Positions 1-5,507 of a stretch of 7,203 nt of DNA are shown here, one piece after another. The DNA lies in the NCBI GenBank assembly GCA_023424475.1, contig JAFADX010000341.1, forward strand, positions 1 through 7,203, written 5' to 3'. The notes beneath the pieces are model-generated. The model saw only the letters and a program-made list of their open reading frames with translations, was not told the origin of the DNA and did no database searches. This DNA comes from Pseudomonadota bacterium (GTDB lineage Bacteria; Pseudomonadota; Alphaproteobacteria; Acetobacterales; Acetobacteraceae). The number at the start of each line of letters is the position of its first letter. Position 1 is the stretch's first letter. A program made the translations under genes and the position numbers.

Positions 1-341
1 CAGCCGGGGCGCTGCTGGCGAAGCTCGGCGCGCCGCCCGGCACGGGCCTCGGCGTGCTGTCCGGCATGACGGGCGTCGCGGAAGCCCGGACCGAGGAGGA
101 GGCCTTCCTCGCCGGCCTCGGCGGTGCGGCGGTGCGGCGCACCGGCTCGCTGATCGGCCATGGGGTCGAGGCCGCCTTCCCGGCCAATGTCGCGCTCGGC
201 GCGCTGGCGCTGTCGCGCGGCGGCTTCTACCCGGCGATGGACCCGGCCGATGCCGGGGAAGGCCCGGTCGAGCGCATCCTCGTCACCGGCTTCGGCCAGT
301 GGCGCGGCGAGGCCCTCGCTTTGCTGGAGCGCGCGGCATGA
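1..341 (+). CDS. fabF2XL: Beta-ketoacyl-ACP synthase-like protein, FabF2XL-type (5' end missing)
   Basis: This is the C-terminal 112 codons of a gene entering from the left; the first full codon is at base 3. It resembles the thiolase-fold C-terminal half of a FabF-type condensing enzyme. The second catalytic His is present in SLIGH (His codon 159-161). The region matching the usual NAHGTGT motif reads LSGMTGVAE, so Gly (codon 63-65) sits where the first catalytic His should be. The terminal GFGGxN loop is replaced by GFGQWRGE. The catalytic Cys would lie outside the window. Such a protein may be a non-condensing partner of the next synthase, like a chain-length factor. In the rhizobial acpXL cluster, two adjacent synthases (fabF2XL, fabF1XL) precede an alcohol dehydrogenase and lpxXL, which is exactly the order here. 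The stop overlaps the next start (ATGA, 338-341), implying translational coupling. The family is fairly sure, and the specific name rests mainly on gene order. Confidence 0.78.
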   Translation, partial: AGALLAKLGAPPGTGLGVLSGMTGVAEARTEEEAFLAGLGGAAVRRTGSLIGHGVEAAFPANVALGALALSRGGFYPAMDPADAGEGPVERILVTGFGQWRGEALALLERAA

Positions 342-1603
342 AGGACCATCTCGGGCGGCCGCTCGTCGCCGTCACCGGCATCGGCATCGTCACCCCGCTG
401 GGCTGGGGCCGCGAAGCGAACTGGGCGGCGGTGAAGGCCGGCACGTCCGGCATCTCCCGCATCCGCCGCTTCCCGGTGGACAAGCTGCGCACCACCATCG
501 CCGGCACCGTCGAACTGCCCGAGGAAGCCGCCGGCGGGGAGGTCGTCTCCTCCCCCGTGCGGGTGGAGCGCATGGCTGCCGCGGCGGTCGAGGAAGCACT
601 CGCCCAGGCCGCGCTCGGCGAGCCCGGTGCCTTCCCCGGCCCGCTCATGCTCGGCATGCCGCCCGTGGAATACGAATGGCCGCAGCGCTTCGACCTGGCG
701 CGCCGGGCCAACGGCAACGGGTCCTACCGCGCGGCGGTCGAGGTCGCGACCGGCCGCGAGGATCTCTACGAGACCTTCCTCTTCGGCGGCGTCGGCGAGC
801 GGCTTGCCGCCCGCTTCGGCACCACCGGCGCGCCCATCGCGCTGACCACGGCGTGCGCCACCGGCGCCTCGGCCATCCAGATGGCCGTCGAGGCGATCCA
901 GCGCGGGGAATCGGATGCCGCCATCGCCCTCGGCGCCGATGGCTCGGTGCAGCCGGAGGCGGTGATCCGCTTCTCGCTGCTTTCCGCGCTGACGGCGCGG
1001 AACGAGGAGCCGAGCAGGGCCTCCCGCCCCTTCGAGAAGACGCGCGACGGCTTCGTGATGAGCGAGGGCGCGGCCGCGCTGGTGCTTGAGAGCCTCGAGC
1101 ACGCGACGAAGCGCGGGGCGGCGGTGTTCGGCATCCTCTCGGGCTGCGGGGAGCGGGCGGACAACTTCCACCGCACGCGCTCGAACCCCGACGGGTCGGC
1201 GATCATCGGGGCCATGCGCAACGCCATCGACGATGCCGGGCTGCGGCCCGCCGATATCGGCTACGTCAACGCGCACGGCACCGGCACGCCCGAGAACGAC
1301 AAGATGGAGACGCTCGGCATGCGCGCCGTCTTCGGCGACGCGCCGCCGCCGATCTCCTCCAACAAGTCGATGATCGGCCACACGCTGTCCGCCGCCGGCG
1401 CGATCGAGGCGGCCTTCAGCCTGCTGACCATCCGCGACCAGGTGCTGCCGCCGACGATCAACCACGACGAGCCGGATCCGGCGATCACGCTCGACGTGGT
1501 GCCGAACGCGGCGCGGCAGGTGTCGGGGCTGAAGCACGTTCTGTCGAACTCCTTCGGGTTCGGCGGGCAGAATGTGTGCCTCGTGGTGAGCGCGGCGCCG
1601 TGA
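338..1603 (+). CDS. fabF1XL: Beta-ketoacyl-ACP synthase, FabF1XL-type (very-long-chain fatty acid elongation)
   Basis: This is a complete 421-residue FabF/KAS II-type condensing enzyme, close to the family's usual 410-430 residues. It would add two-carbon units from malonyl-ACP to an acyl chain in the cytoplasm. The catalytic triad is intact: Cys173 in LTTACATGAS, His313 in NAHGTGTPEND and His348 in KSMIGHTLSAAG, with conserved Lys343. The C-terminal NSFGFGGQN loop is also present. The ATG at 338 is preferred over an in-frame start at 299 because MKDHLGRPLVAVTGIGIVTP begins like a FabF N-terminus. It also has GGAG (326-329) upstream and makes an ATGA overlap with the previous gene. Next to fabF2XL, an MDR reductase and an LpxXL-type acyltransferase, it probably extends the lipid A very-long-chain acid on AcpXL. 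Enzyme class is near certain; substrate is inferred from context. A 153-bp gap with hairpins separates it from the next gene. Confidence 0.9.
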   Translation: MKDHLGRPLVAVTGIGIVTPLGWGREANWAAVKAGTSGISRIRRFPVDKLRTTIAGTVELPEEAAGGEVVSSPVRVERMAAAAVEEALAQAALGEPGAFPGPLMLGMPPVEYEWPQRFDLARRANGNGSYRAAVEVATGREDLYETFLFGGVGERLAARFGTTGAPIALTTACATGASAIQMAVEAIQRGESDAAIALGADGSVQPEAVIRFSLLSALTARNEEPSRASRPFEKTRDGFVMSEGAAALVLESLEHATKRGAAVFGILSGCGERADNFHRTRSNPDGSAIIGAMRNAIDDAGLRPADIGYVNAHGTGTPENDKMETLGMRAVFGDAPPPISSNKSMIGHTLSAAGAIEAAFSLLTIRDQVLPPTINHDEPDPAITLDVVPNAARQVSGLKHVLSNSFGFGGQNVCLVVSAAP

Positions 1604-1610
1604 TGCAAGT

Positions 1611-1740
1611 GCGGGGGAGGAGAACCTCCCCCGGTCCCCTCCCTTCCCTGATTCTTGGGCGCTGCCCATTGCGGTCGGTCCCCAGGTGTCGAAGAAGGTT
1701 GAGGGGGGTTCGGGGGGAGAAGTTCCCTTCTCCCCCCGCG
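1611..1740. repeat. Hairpin-ended intergenic element (putative dispersed repeat)
   Basis: Almost all of the gap between fabF1XL and the dehydrogenase is a G- and C-tract-rich segment bounded by two perfect hairpins. The left stem is 1612-1620 with 1625-1633 (9 bp, loop AGAA). The right stem is 1711-1722 with 1727-1738 (12 bp, loop TTCC). The two ends are also near inverted copies of each other, so the unit looks like a small mobile or REP/MITE-like sequence. I recall similar C/G-tract segments between genes in Acetobacteraceae genomes, but only one copy is in this window, so repetition is not shown here. No coding signal stands out. Neither stem is followed by a T-run, so they are poor intrinsic terminators. 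In the mRNA they could attenuate transcription, protect 3' ends or mark a processing point within the operon. Confidence 0.55.
1711..1738 (+). other. Strong 12-bp RNA hairpin before the dehydrogenase gene
   Basis: The arms at 1711-1722 and 1727-1738 are perfectly complementary around a TTCC loop. The hairpin ends 7 nt before the GGGAG ribosome site (1746-1750) and 18 nt before the ATG at 1757. It may therefore affect translation or message stability of the downstream genes. There is no T-run after it, so intrinsic termination is not supported. Confidence 0.6.
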
Positions 1741-1745
1741 ATCCT

Positions 1746-1750
1746 GGGAG
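1746..1750 (+). promoter_or_regulatory. Ribosome binding site of the MDR dehydrogenase
   Basis: GGGAG lies 6 nt before the ATG at 1757 and fixes that start. It sits directly after the hairpin-ended element, so translation of this gene is initiated independently of fabF1XL. Confidence 0.7.
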
Positions 1751-1756
1751 ACTTCC

Positions 1757-2779
1757 ATGCGTGCCCTCCGCCTGCATGCCGACCGCGATCTGCGCCTCGA
1801 GGAGGTGCCGCCCCCGCCCCCGCCCGGCCCGGGCGAGGTGACGCTGCGCATCAGGGCCGTCGCGCTGAACCACATCGACGTCTGGGGCTTCCGCGGCATG
1901 GCCTTCGCGAAGCGGGAACTGCCGCTGATCGTGGGTGCCGAGGCGGTGGGCGAGATCGTCGCGGTGGGCGAGGGCGTCACGGAGTGGAAGGCCGGCGACC
2001 GCGCCGCGCCCTATGGCGCCCTGACCTGCGGCAAGTGCCGCCGCTGCCTCAGGGGCGAGGACAACCTCTGCGAGAACGTCCGCGGCGTGAAGGGCTTCCA
2101 CGTCGACGGCTTCGCCTGCGAACTGGTGAACCAGGAAGCGCGCCTGCTGGTGCGCGTCCCCGGGGGCATCTCCTGGGACGACGCCTCCTGCGGGACGATC
2201 ACCTTCTCGACCGTCGAACACATGCTGTTCGACAATGCGAAGCTCGAACCCGGCGAGACGATCCTGGTGCATGCCGCGGGGTCGGGTATCGGCACGGTGG
2301 CGGTGAAGATCGCCAAGGACATGGGCTGCACCGTCATCGCGACGGCCGGCGACGACGAGAAATGCGCCAAGGCCAAGGCGCTGGGCGCCGACCATGTGGT
2401 GAACTACTCGACGCAGAACTTCCCGACGGTGGCGCGGCGCGCGACCAACAAGGTCGGCGTGGACGTGGTGTTCGAACATGTCGGCGCCTCGACCTGGGCG
2501 GGATCGCTGCTGTCGCTGCGCATGGGCGGGCGGCTGGTGACCTGCGGCTCGACCTCCGGCGTGTCCGCCGAGACCAACCTGATGATGCTGTTCCAGCGCC
2601 AGTTGCGGATCTTCGGGTCCTTCGGCGCCTCCATGCGCAACATCGCCGACGGCTACGCGAAGATGGCGCGCGGCATCCTGCCCGTGCTCGACACCGTGCT
2701 GCCGGTCGAACGCTTCGCGGAAGGGCTCGACCGGCTGGAAAGCCGGCGCGTCTTCGGGAAGATCGTTGTTACGCTTTAA
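1757..2779 (+). CDS. adh2XL: Zinc-type MDR alcohol dehydrogenase/enoyl reductase-like protein (Adh2XL-type)
   Basis: This 340-residue protein has the medium-chain dehydrogenase/reductase layout. An N-terminal GroES-like domain (about 1-130) contains a structural-zinc lobe with Cys91, Cys94, Cys97 and Cys105. A Rossmann domain follows, with HAAGSGIG at 172-179 for NAD(P)H. The catalytic-zinc positions look lost: NHIDVW (38-43) stands where many zinc alcohol dehydrogenases have a Cys, and GAEAVG (60-65) replaces the usual GHE motif. This pattern fits MDR subfamilies near quinone and enoyl reductases better than classical alcohol dehydrogenases. In rhizobia an adh gene sits between the fabF pair and lpxXL. 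Here it could be the enoyl-ACP reductase of the elongation cycle, which is an inference. Its 3' end overlaps the next reading frame by 14 nt. Fold is certain, substrate unknown. Confidence 0.87.
   Translation: MRALRLHADRDLRLEEVPPPPPPGPGEVTLRIRAVALNHIDVWGFRGMAFAKRELPLIVGAEAVGEIVAVGEGVTEWKAGDRAAPYGALTCGKCRRCLRGEDNLCENVRGVKGFHVDGFACELVNQEARLLVRVPGGISWDDASCGTITFSTVEHMLFDNAKLEPGETILVHAAGSGIGTVAVKIAKDMGCTVIATAGDDEKCAKAKALGADHVVNYSTQNFPTVARRATNKVGVDVVFEHVGASTWAGSLLSLRMGGRLVTCGSTSGVSAETNLMMLFQRQLRIFGSFGASMRNIADGYAKMARGILPVLDTVLPVERFAEGLDRLESRRVFGKIVVTL
2756..2762 (+). promoter_or_regulatory. Ribosome binding site supporting a TTG start of lpxXL
   Basis: GGGAAGA lies inside the dehydrogenase gene, 3 nt before the TTG at 2766. 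It is the only purine-rich site near a possible start of the acyltransferase, and no in-frame ATG or GTG occurs close by. It supports the overlapping, non-ATG start. Confidence 0.45.
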
Positions 2780-3674
2780 GTATCGCCTCTGGCTCTTCGC
2801 GGACCGGCTGTTCGGGCTTCTGATCCGGGCGGTCTTCGCGCTGCTGCGCCTGCTGGGGCCGGATCGCGGACCGCGCATCGGCGCCTTCCTCGCGCGCCAC
2901 CTCGGGCCGCTGACCGGGGCGAACCGCATCGCGCGCGAGAACATCGCCGCCGCCTTCCCCGAAAAGGCCGAGGCCGAGCGCGCGGCGATCCTGACGGAAG
3001 CCTGGGACAATCTGGGGCGCGTCGCCTGCGAATACGTCCATATGGACCGGATCTGGGACTTCGACCTGGACCATCCGACGGACGGGCGCATCACCGCGAC
3101 GCCGGAGACCATCGCGCTCTACAACCGGCTGCGCGACGACGGGAAGCCGGCGATCGTCTTCTCGGCGCATCTGGCGAACTGGGAATTGCCGGCGATCGCC
3201 GCGGCGAAGCACGGCATCGACAGCGCCGTGCTCTACCGCACGCCGAACAGCCCGGCGGTCGCGAAGGAAATCCTGCGCCTGCGCCGCGACAGCATGGGCA
3301 CGCTGGTCGCCGCCGGCATGTCCGCCCCCTTCAAGCTGGCCAAGGCGCTCGAACGCGGGCGGCACATCGGCATGCTGGTGGACCAGCGCTTCGGGCGCGG
3401 GCCGAAGGTGACCTTCTTCGGCCGCACCGCCGCGGCGAACCCGCTGCTGGCGCAGCTCGCCCGCCGCTTCGACTGTCCGGTCCACGGCGCGCGCGCCATC
3501 CGCCTGCCCGGCGGGCGCTTCCGCCTCGACCTGACCGAGGAGATCCAGATGCCGCGGGACGTCGAGGGCATGATCGACGTGGAAGCCGCCACCCAAACGA
3601 TGAACACGGTCATCGAGGGCTGGGTGCGGGAATATCCCGGCCAATGGCTCTGGATGCACCGGCGCTGGCGCTGA
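2766..3674 (+). CDS. lpxXL: LpxL/HtrB-family lipid A acyltransferase, LpxXL-type
   Basis: This 302-residue protein belongs to the lysophospholipid acyltransferase-like LpxL/HtrB family, which adds secondary acyl chains to lipid A at the inner face of the cytoplasmic membrane. A hydrophobic stretch at about residues 9-32 would be the membrane anchor. The catalytic H-x4-E motif is HLANWE at 135-140. The family-typical VDQRFGRGPKVTFFG segment follows around residue 202, then a short basic region and a tryptophan-rich C-terminus ending WMHRRWR. The start is the TTG at 2766, overlapping the dehydrogenase stop by 14 nt; the first residues (LRFKYRLWLF) look like a genuine amphipathic N-terminus. Because it follows the two synthases and the MDR gene, it most likely transfers the very-long-chain acid from AcpXL, as rhizobial LpxXL does. 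A lauroyl- or myristoyl-specific LpxL is the alternative. Confidence 0.88.
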   Translation: MLRFKYRLWLFADRLFGLLIRAVFALLRLLGPDRGPRIGAFLARHLGPLTGANRIARENIAAAFPEKAEAERAAILTEAWDNLGRVACEYVHMDRIWDFDLDHPTDGRITATPETIALYNRLRDDGKPAIVFSAHLANWELPAIAAAKHGIDSAVLYRTPNSPAVAKEILRLRRDSMGTLVAAGMSAPFKLAKALERGRHIGMLVDQRFGRGPKVTFFGRTAAANPLLAQLARRFDCPVHGARAIRLPGGRFRLDLTEEIQMPRDVEGMIDVEAATQTMNTVIEGWVREYPGQWLWMHRRWR

Positions 3675-3763
3675 CCGGGCCCGCGTGCCGCCGGTCACAC
3701 CCCGTCGCCACGATCCCGTGAGGAGCAGCCGGTCCGGCACCGTCATGACGTAGCGTTCCCCCG

Positions 3764-3783
3764 GGCCGGCACCACGCCGGGCC
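3764..3783. other. Imperfect GC hairpin downstream of lpxXL
   Basis: GGCCGGC (3764-3770) pairs with GCCGGGCC (3776-3783) with one bulged G, around an ACCAC loop. It lies between the lpxXL stop and the next start at 3804 and could help end the operon transcript. There is no T-run, and such pairings arise easily at this GC content. A 10-bp palindrome, CGTCATGACG (3741-3750), lies just upstream with no identifiable role. Confidence 0.25.
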
Positions 3784-3803
3784 AGGGTCGGGAGTGCTCA
3801 GCG

Positions 3804-4430
3804 ATGGAACTGTCCAGGCGCCGGCAAAGGATCCTCACCGCCATCCTGCCGCAGGTCGTACCCAGCACCTACGGCAGCCAGGCCTTCAAGCGGATCGACG
3901 CGAACTGGAAGCCCGGGGCGGGCTACACCACCTGCGGCGGCCTGCCCGCCTTCGTCGCGCGGCAGCTCGGCCTCGATGCCGCGGCGGAGAAGACCGGCAT
4001 CGGCATCGGCGGACTTGCGGGCATGCGCAACGCCGGCATCACGACGAAGAGCTGGGTCCACAACGGTGCGCGCGAGCGCCGCAGCGGCGAGTTCCGGCCG
4101 AAGCCCGGCGACTTCTACCTGCTGTGCAGCGGCGATCCGGCCCGCCACGAGGCCGGCTGCAATTGCATCTCCCCGACCAGGCCCGAGGACTACCACAAGT
4201 GGCGCGGCGCCCAGGTCGAGCATGTCGGCGTGATCGTCAGTGCCGAGGGCAACCTCTGGAAGACCGCCGATGCCGGGCAGGGCGGGCCGCAGGCGCAGCA
4301 AGCGCTCTACGTCTTCCGCCAGTACAACCGGATCACGCAGCAGATCACGGGCGAGAGCGACAAGCTCGGCAAGCCGATGCGCCGGCTGTGCGGCTGGCTG
4401 GACGTAGACCGCTTCCCCTTCCGCACCTGA
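3804..4430 (+). CDS. Uncharacterised protein with papain-like (NlpC/P60- or CHAP-like) Cys/His motifs
   Basis: I do not recognise a named family for this 208-residue protein. Its layout suggests a cysteine hydrolase. A Cys-Gly pair opens a helix-like segment (Cys44 in TTCGGLPAFVARQLG). A strand-like PKPGDFYLL precedes the middle part. His140 lies in VEHVGVIV, and WKTADAGQGG at 152-161 could supply the third polar residue. NlpC/P60 and CHAP amidases show this order, and act on peptidoglycan or other amide bonds. Between the motifs is a small cluster, Cys108, His115, Cys119 and Cys121, that could bind a metal. There is no signal peptide or membrane segment, so it is probably cytoplasmic unless exported by a specialised route. 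The start at 3804 has GGGAG at 3790-3794. It is flanked by lpxXL and an alpha/beta hydrolase with no obvious functional tie. That it is a gene is near certain; the function is tentative. Confidence 0.75.
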   Translation: MELSRRRQRILTAILPQVVPSTYGSQAFKRIDANWKPGAGYTTCGGLPAFVARQLGLDAAAEKTGIGIGGLAGMRNAGITTKSWVHNGARERRSGEFRPKPGDFYLLCSGDPARHEAGCNCISPTRPEDYHKWRGAQVEHVGVIVSAEGNLWKTADAGQGGPQAQQALYVFRQYNRITQQITGESDKLGKPMRRLCGWLDVDRFPFRT

Positions 4431-4431
4431 C

Positions 4432-4455
4432 CCGGGCGCCCGAGACGTCGCCCGG
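4432..4455. other. Perfect 7-bp GC inverted repeat between genes
   Basis: CCGGGCG (4432-4438) pairs with CGCCCGG (4449-4455) around a 10-nt loop, immediately after the stop at 4430 and before the ribosome site GAGGA (4461-4465) of the next gene. No T-run follows. It could be a weak terminator or an RNA stability element; chance is also possible. Confidence 0.3.
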
Positions 4456-4473
4456 ACGAAGAGGATCGGACCG

Positions 4474-5373
4474 ATGGAACAGCGGATCGTGACGGCTGGG
4501 GTGCTCGACGTGGCGGTGGAGTTGCACGGGCCGCCCGGGGGCATCGCCGCCATCCTCCTGCACGGCTTCCCCGACGACGTGCGCAGTTGGGACGGGGTGG
4601 CGCCGGCGCTGGCGGCGCGGGGCCTGCGCGTGGTGGTGCCCTATCTGCGCGGCTACGGCCCGACGCGCTACAGGGACCCGGCGACGCCGCGATCCGGCCA
4701 GCAGGCCGCGCTCGGGGCCGACCTGCTGGCGCTGATGGATGCGATGGGGATCCGGCGGGCCCTGCTCGCCGGCTATGACTGGGGCGGGCGGGCCGCCTGC
4801 ATCGTCTCGGCCCTGTGGCCGGAGCGGGTGACCGGGCTGGTCTCGGCGACCGGCTACAACATCCAGGACATCCCGAACGCCACCTGGCCCGCCGCGCCCG
4901 AACGGGAACTCCGCTACTGGTACCAGTGGTACCTGCACACCGAACGCGGGGTGGCGGGCCTCACGCAGAACCGCGCGGCCTTCTGCCGGCTGCTCTGGCG
5001 GCTCTGGTCGCCCACCTACGCGCTGTCCGACGCCGAGTATGACCGGACGGCGGCAAGCTTCGAGAACCCGGACTTCGTCGCGACGGTGGTCCAGTCCTAC
5101 CGGCACCGCCACCAGGCGGCGCCCGGCGATCCGGCGCTGGAGGGCATCGAGGCCCGGTTGGCCGCGCAGCCGCCGATCACCGTGCCGGCGATCGTGCTGC
5201 ATGGCGCCGAGGACGGGGTCGATCCGCCGGCGAACAGCAAGGGCTGCGAGCGGCATTTCACGGGTCCGTTCCGGCGGGACGTCGTCCCGGGCGTGGGTCA
5301 CTTCATGCCGCGCGAAGCGCCACAACCATGGGTGGAATCCCTGGCGGGCCTCGCGGCAACATATCGGGGGTAG
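4474..5373 (+). CDS. Alpha/beta hydrolase with Asp nucleophile (epoxide hydrolase/dehalogenase-like)
   Basis: This is a complete 299-residue alpha/beta-hydrolase of usual length. HGFPDD at 30-35 is the oxyanion-hole motif. The nucleophile elbow is GYDWGG with Asp102 as nucleophile, not Ser. The acid is probably Asp247 in HGAEDG, and the catalytic base is His276 in GVGHFMPREAP. An Asp nucleophile is typical of epoxide hydrolases, haloalkane and fluoroacetate dehalogenases. The cap region (about 130-215) is rich in Tyr and Trp, for example YWYQWYLH, and could hold the two lid tyrosines of epoxide hydrolases, though I cannot assign them by eye. No signal peptide is visible, so it is cytoplasmic. 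The start at 4474 is backed by GAGGA at 4461-4465. It sits 43 bp after the previous gene on the same strand, so co-transcription is possible. Substrate unknown. Confidence 0.85.
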   Translation: MEQRIVTAGVLDVAVELHGPPGGIAAILLHGFPDDVRSWDGVAPALAARGLRVVVPYLRGYGPTRYRDPATPRSGQQAALGADLLALMDAMGIRRALLAGYDWGGRAACIVSALWPERVTGLVSATGYNIQDIPNATWPAAPERELRYWYQWYLHTERGVAGLTQNRAAFCRLLWRLWSPTYALSDAEYDRTAASFENPDFVATVVQSYRHRHQAAPGDPALEGIEARLAAQPPITVPAIVLHGAEDGVDPPANSKGCERHFTGPFRRDVVPGVGHFMPREAPQPWVESLAGLAATYRG

Positions 5374-5507
5374 GTTTGTCGAAATTTTATTTTCAAATCC
5401 AGAAACTATAAATTTCCCTCAAACTTAGAGCGAACATTTGGTGAAAATCGGCTTGAACATGCACGCATCGGTGGTATCTTTCGCCCATAGAGTGAGAGGG
5501 CACCAAA
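5374..5507 (+). promoter_or_regulatory. AT-rich intergenic regulatory region upstream of ctrA
   Basis: This 134-bp gap is sharply AT-rich (bases 5401-5450 are 34% GC) against GC-rich genes on both sides. It holds a sigma-70-like promoter: TTGAAC at 5453-5458, a 16-nt spacer, and TATCTT at 5475-5480, predicting a transcript start near 5487. GAGAGGG (5494-5500) is the ribosome site, 7 nt before the ATG. The A/T tracts upstream (about 5381-5415) could act as an UP element or bind nucleoid proteins. I find no TTAA-N7-TTAA CtrA box and no GANTC methylation site in it. Confidence 0.6.
5453..5480 (+). promoter_or_regulatory. Candidate sigma-70-type promoter of ctrA
   Basis: The hexamers TTGAAC and TATCTT are separated by 16 nt and each match the consensus at four of six positions, keeping TTGA of the -35 box. 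The predicted start site lies about 20 nt before the ATG, leaving a short leader with a good ribosome site. Confidence 0.5.

Noticed and set aside
299..337. Upstream in-frame start for fabF1XL at 299
   Set aside because: The extra 13 residues are Arg/Gly-rich and unlike FabF proteins, and they would increase the overlap with fabF2XL. The ATG at 338 has a ribosome site and an ATGA junction.
1711..1738. Intrinsic terminator after fabF1XL
   Set aside because: The stem is strong but has no T-run on either strand, and the same-strand pathway genes continue just downstream. It is kept as a hairpin, not a terminator.
1261..1980. A - strand frame spanning the hairpin-ended intergenic element, with a Pro/Gly-rich stretch
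   Set aside because: Translation of the element gives proline-rich low-complexity peptide in several frames. Such frames are often annotated as hypothetical proteins, but here the pattern comes from C/G tracts.
227..3112. A 961-codon open frame on the - strand across fabF2XL, fabF1XL, the dehydrogenase and lpxXL
   Set aside because: It lies antisense to four well-supported genes, has low-complexity Arg/Gly/Ala/His composition and no family motif. Long antisense frames are a by-product of high GC.
2769..3746. A 325-codon - strand frame opposite lpxXL
   Set aside because: It is a mirror of the acyltransferase gene with skewed composition; the + strand has the catalytic HLANWE motif.
3741..3750. 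10-bp palindrome CGTCATGACG as an operator
   Set aside because: It is a single short palindrome with no matching copy and no regulator nearby; chance is a sufficient explanation.
4345..5325. A 326-codon - strand frame opposite the alpha/beta hydrolase
   Set aside because: The + strand encodes a full catalytic triad, while the - frame is Arg/Gly/Pro-rich and motif-free.
5407..5412. TATAAA as a -10 box for a second ctrA promoter
   Set aside because: No -35-like hexamer lies at 16-18 nt upstream; the nearest, TTGTCG at 5376-5381, is 25 nt away.
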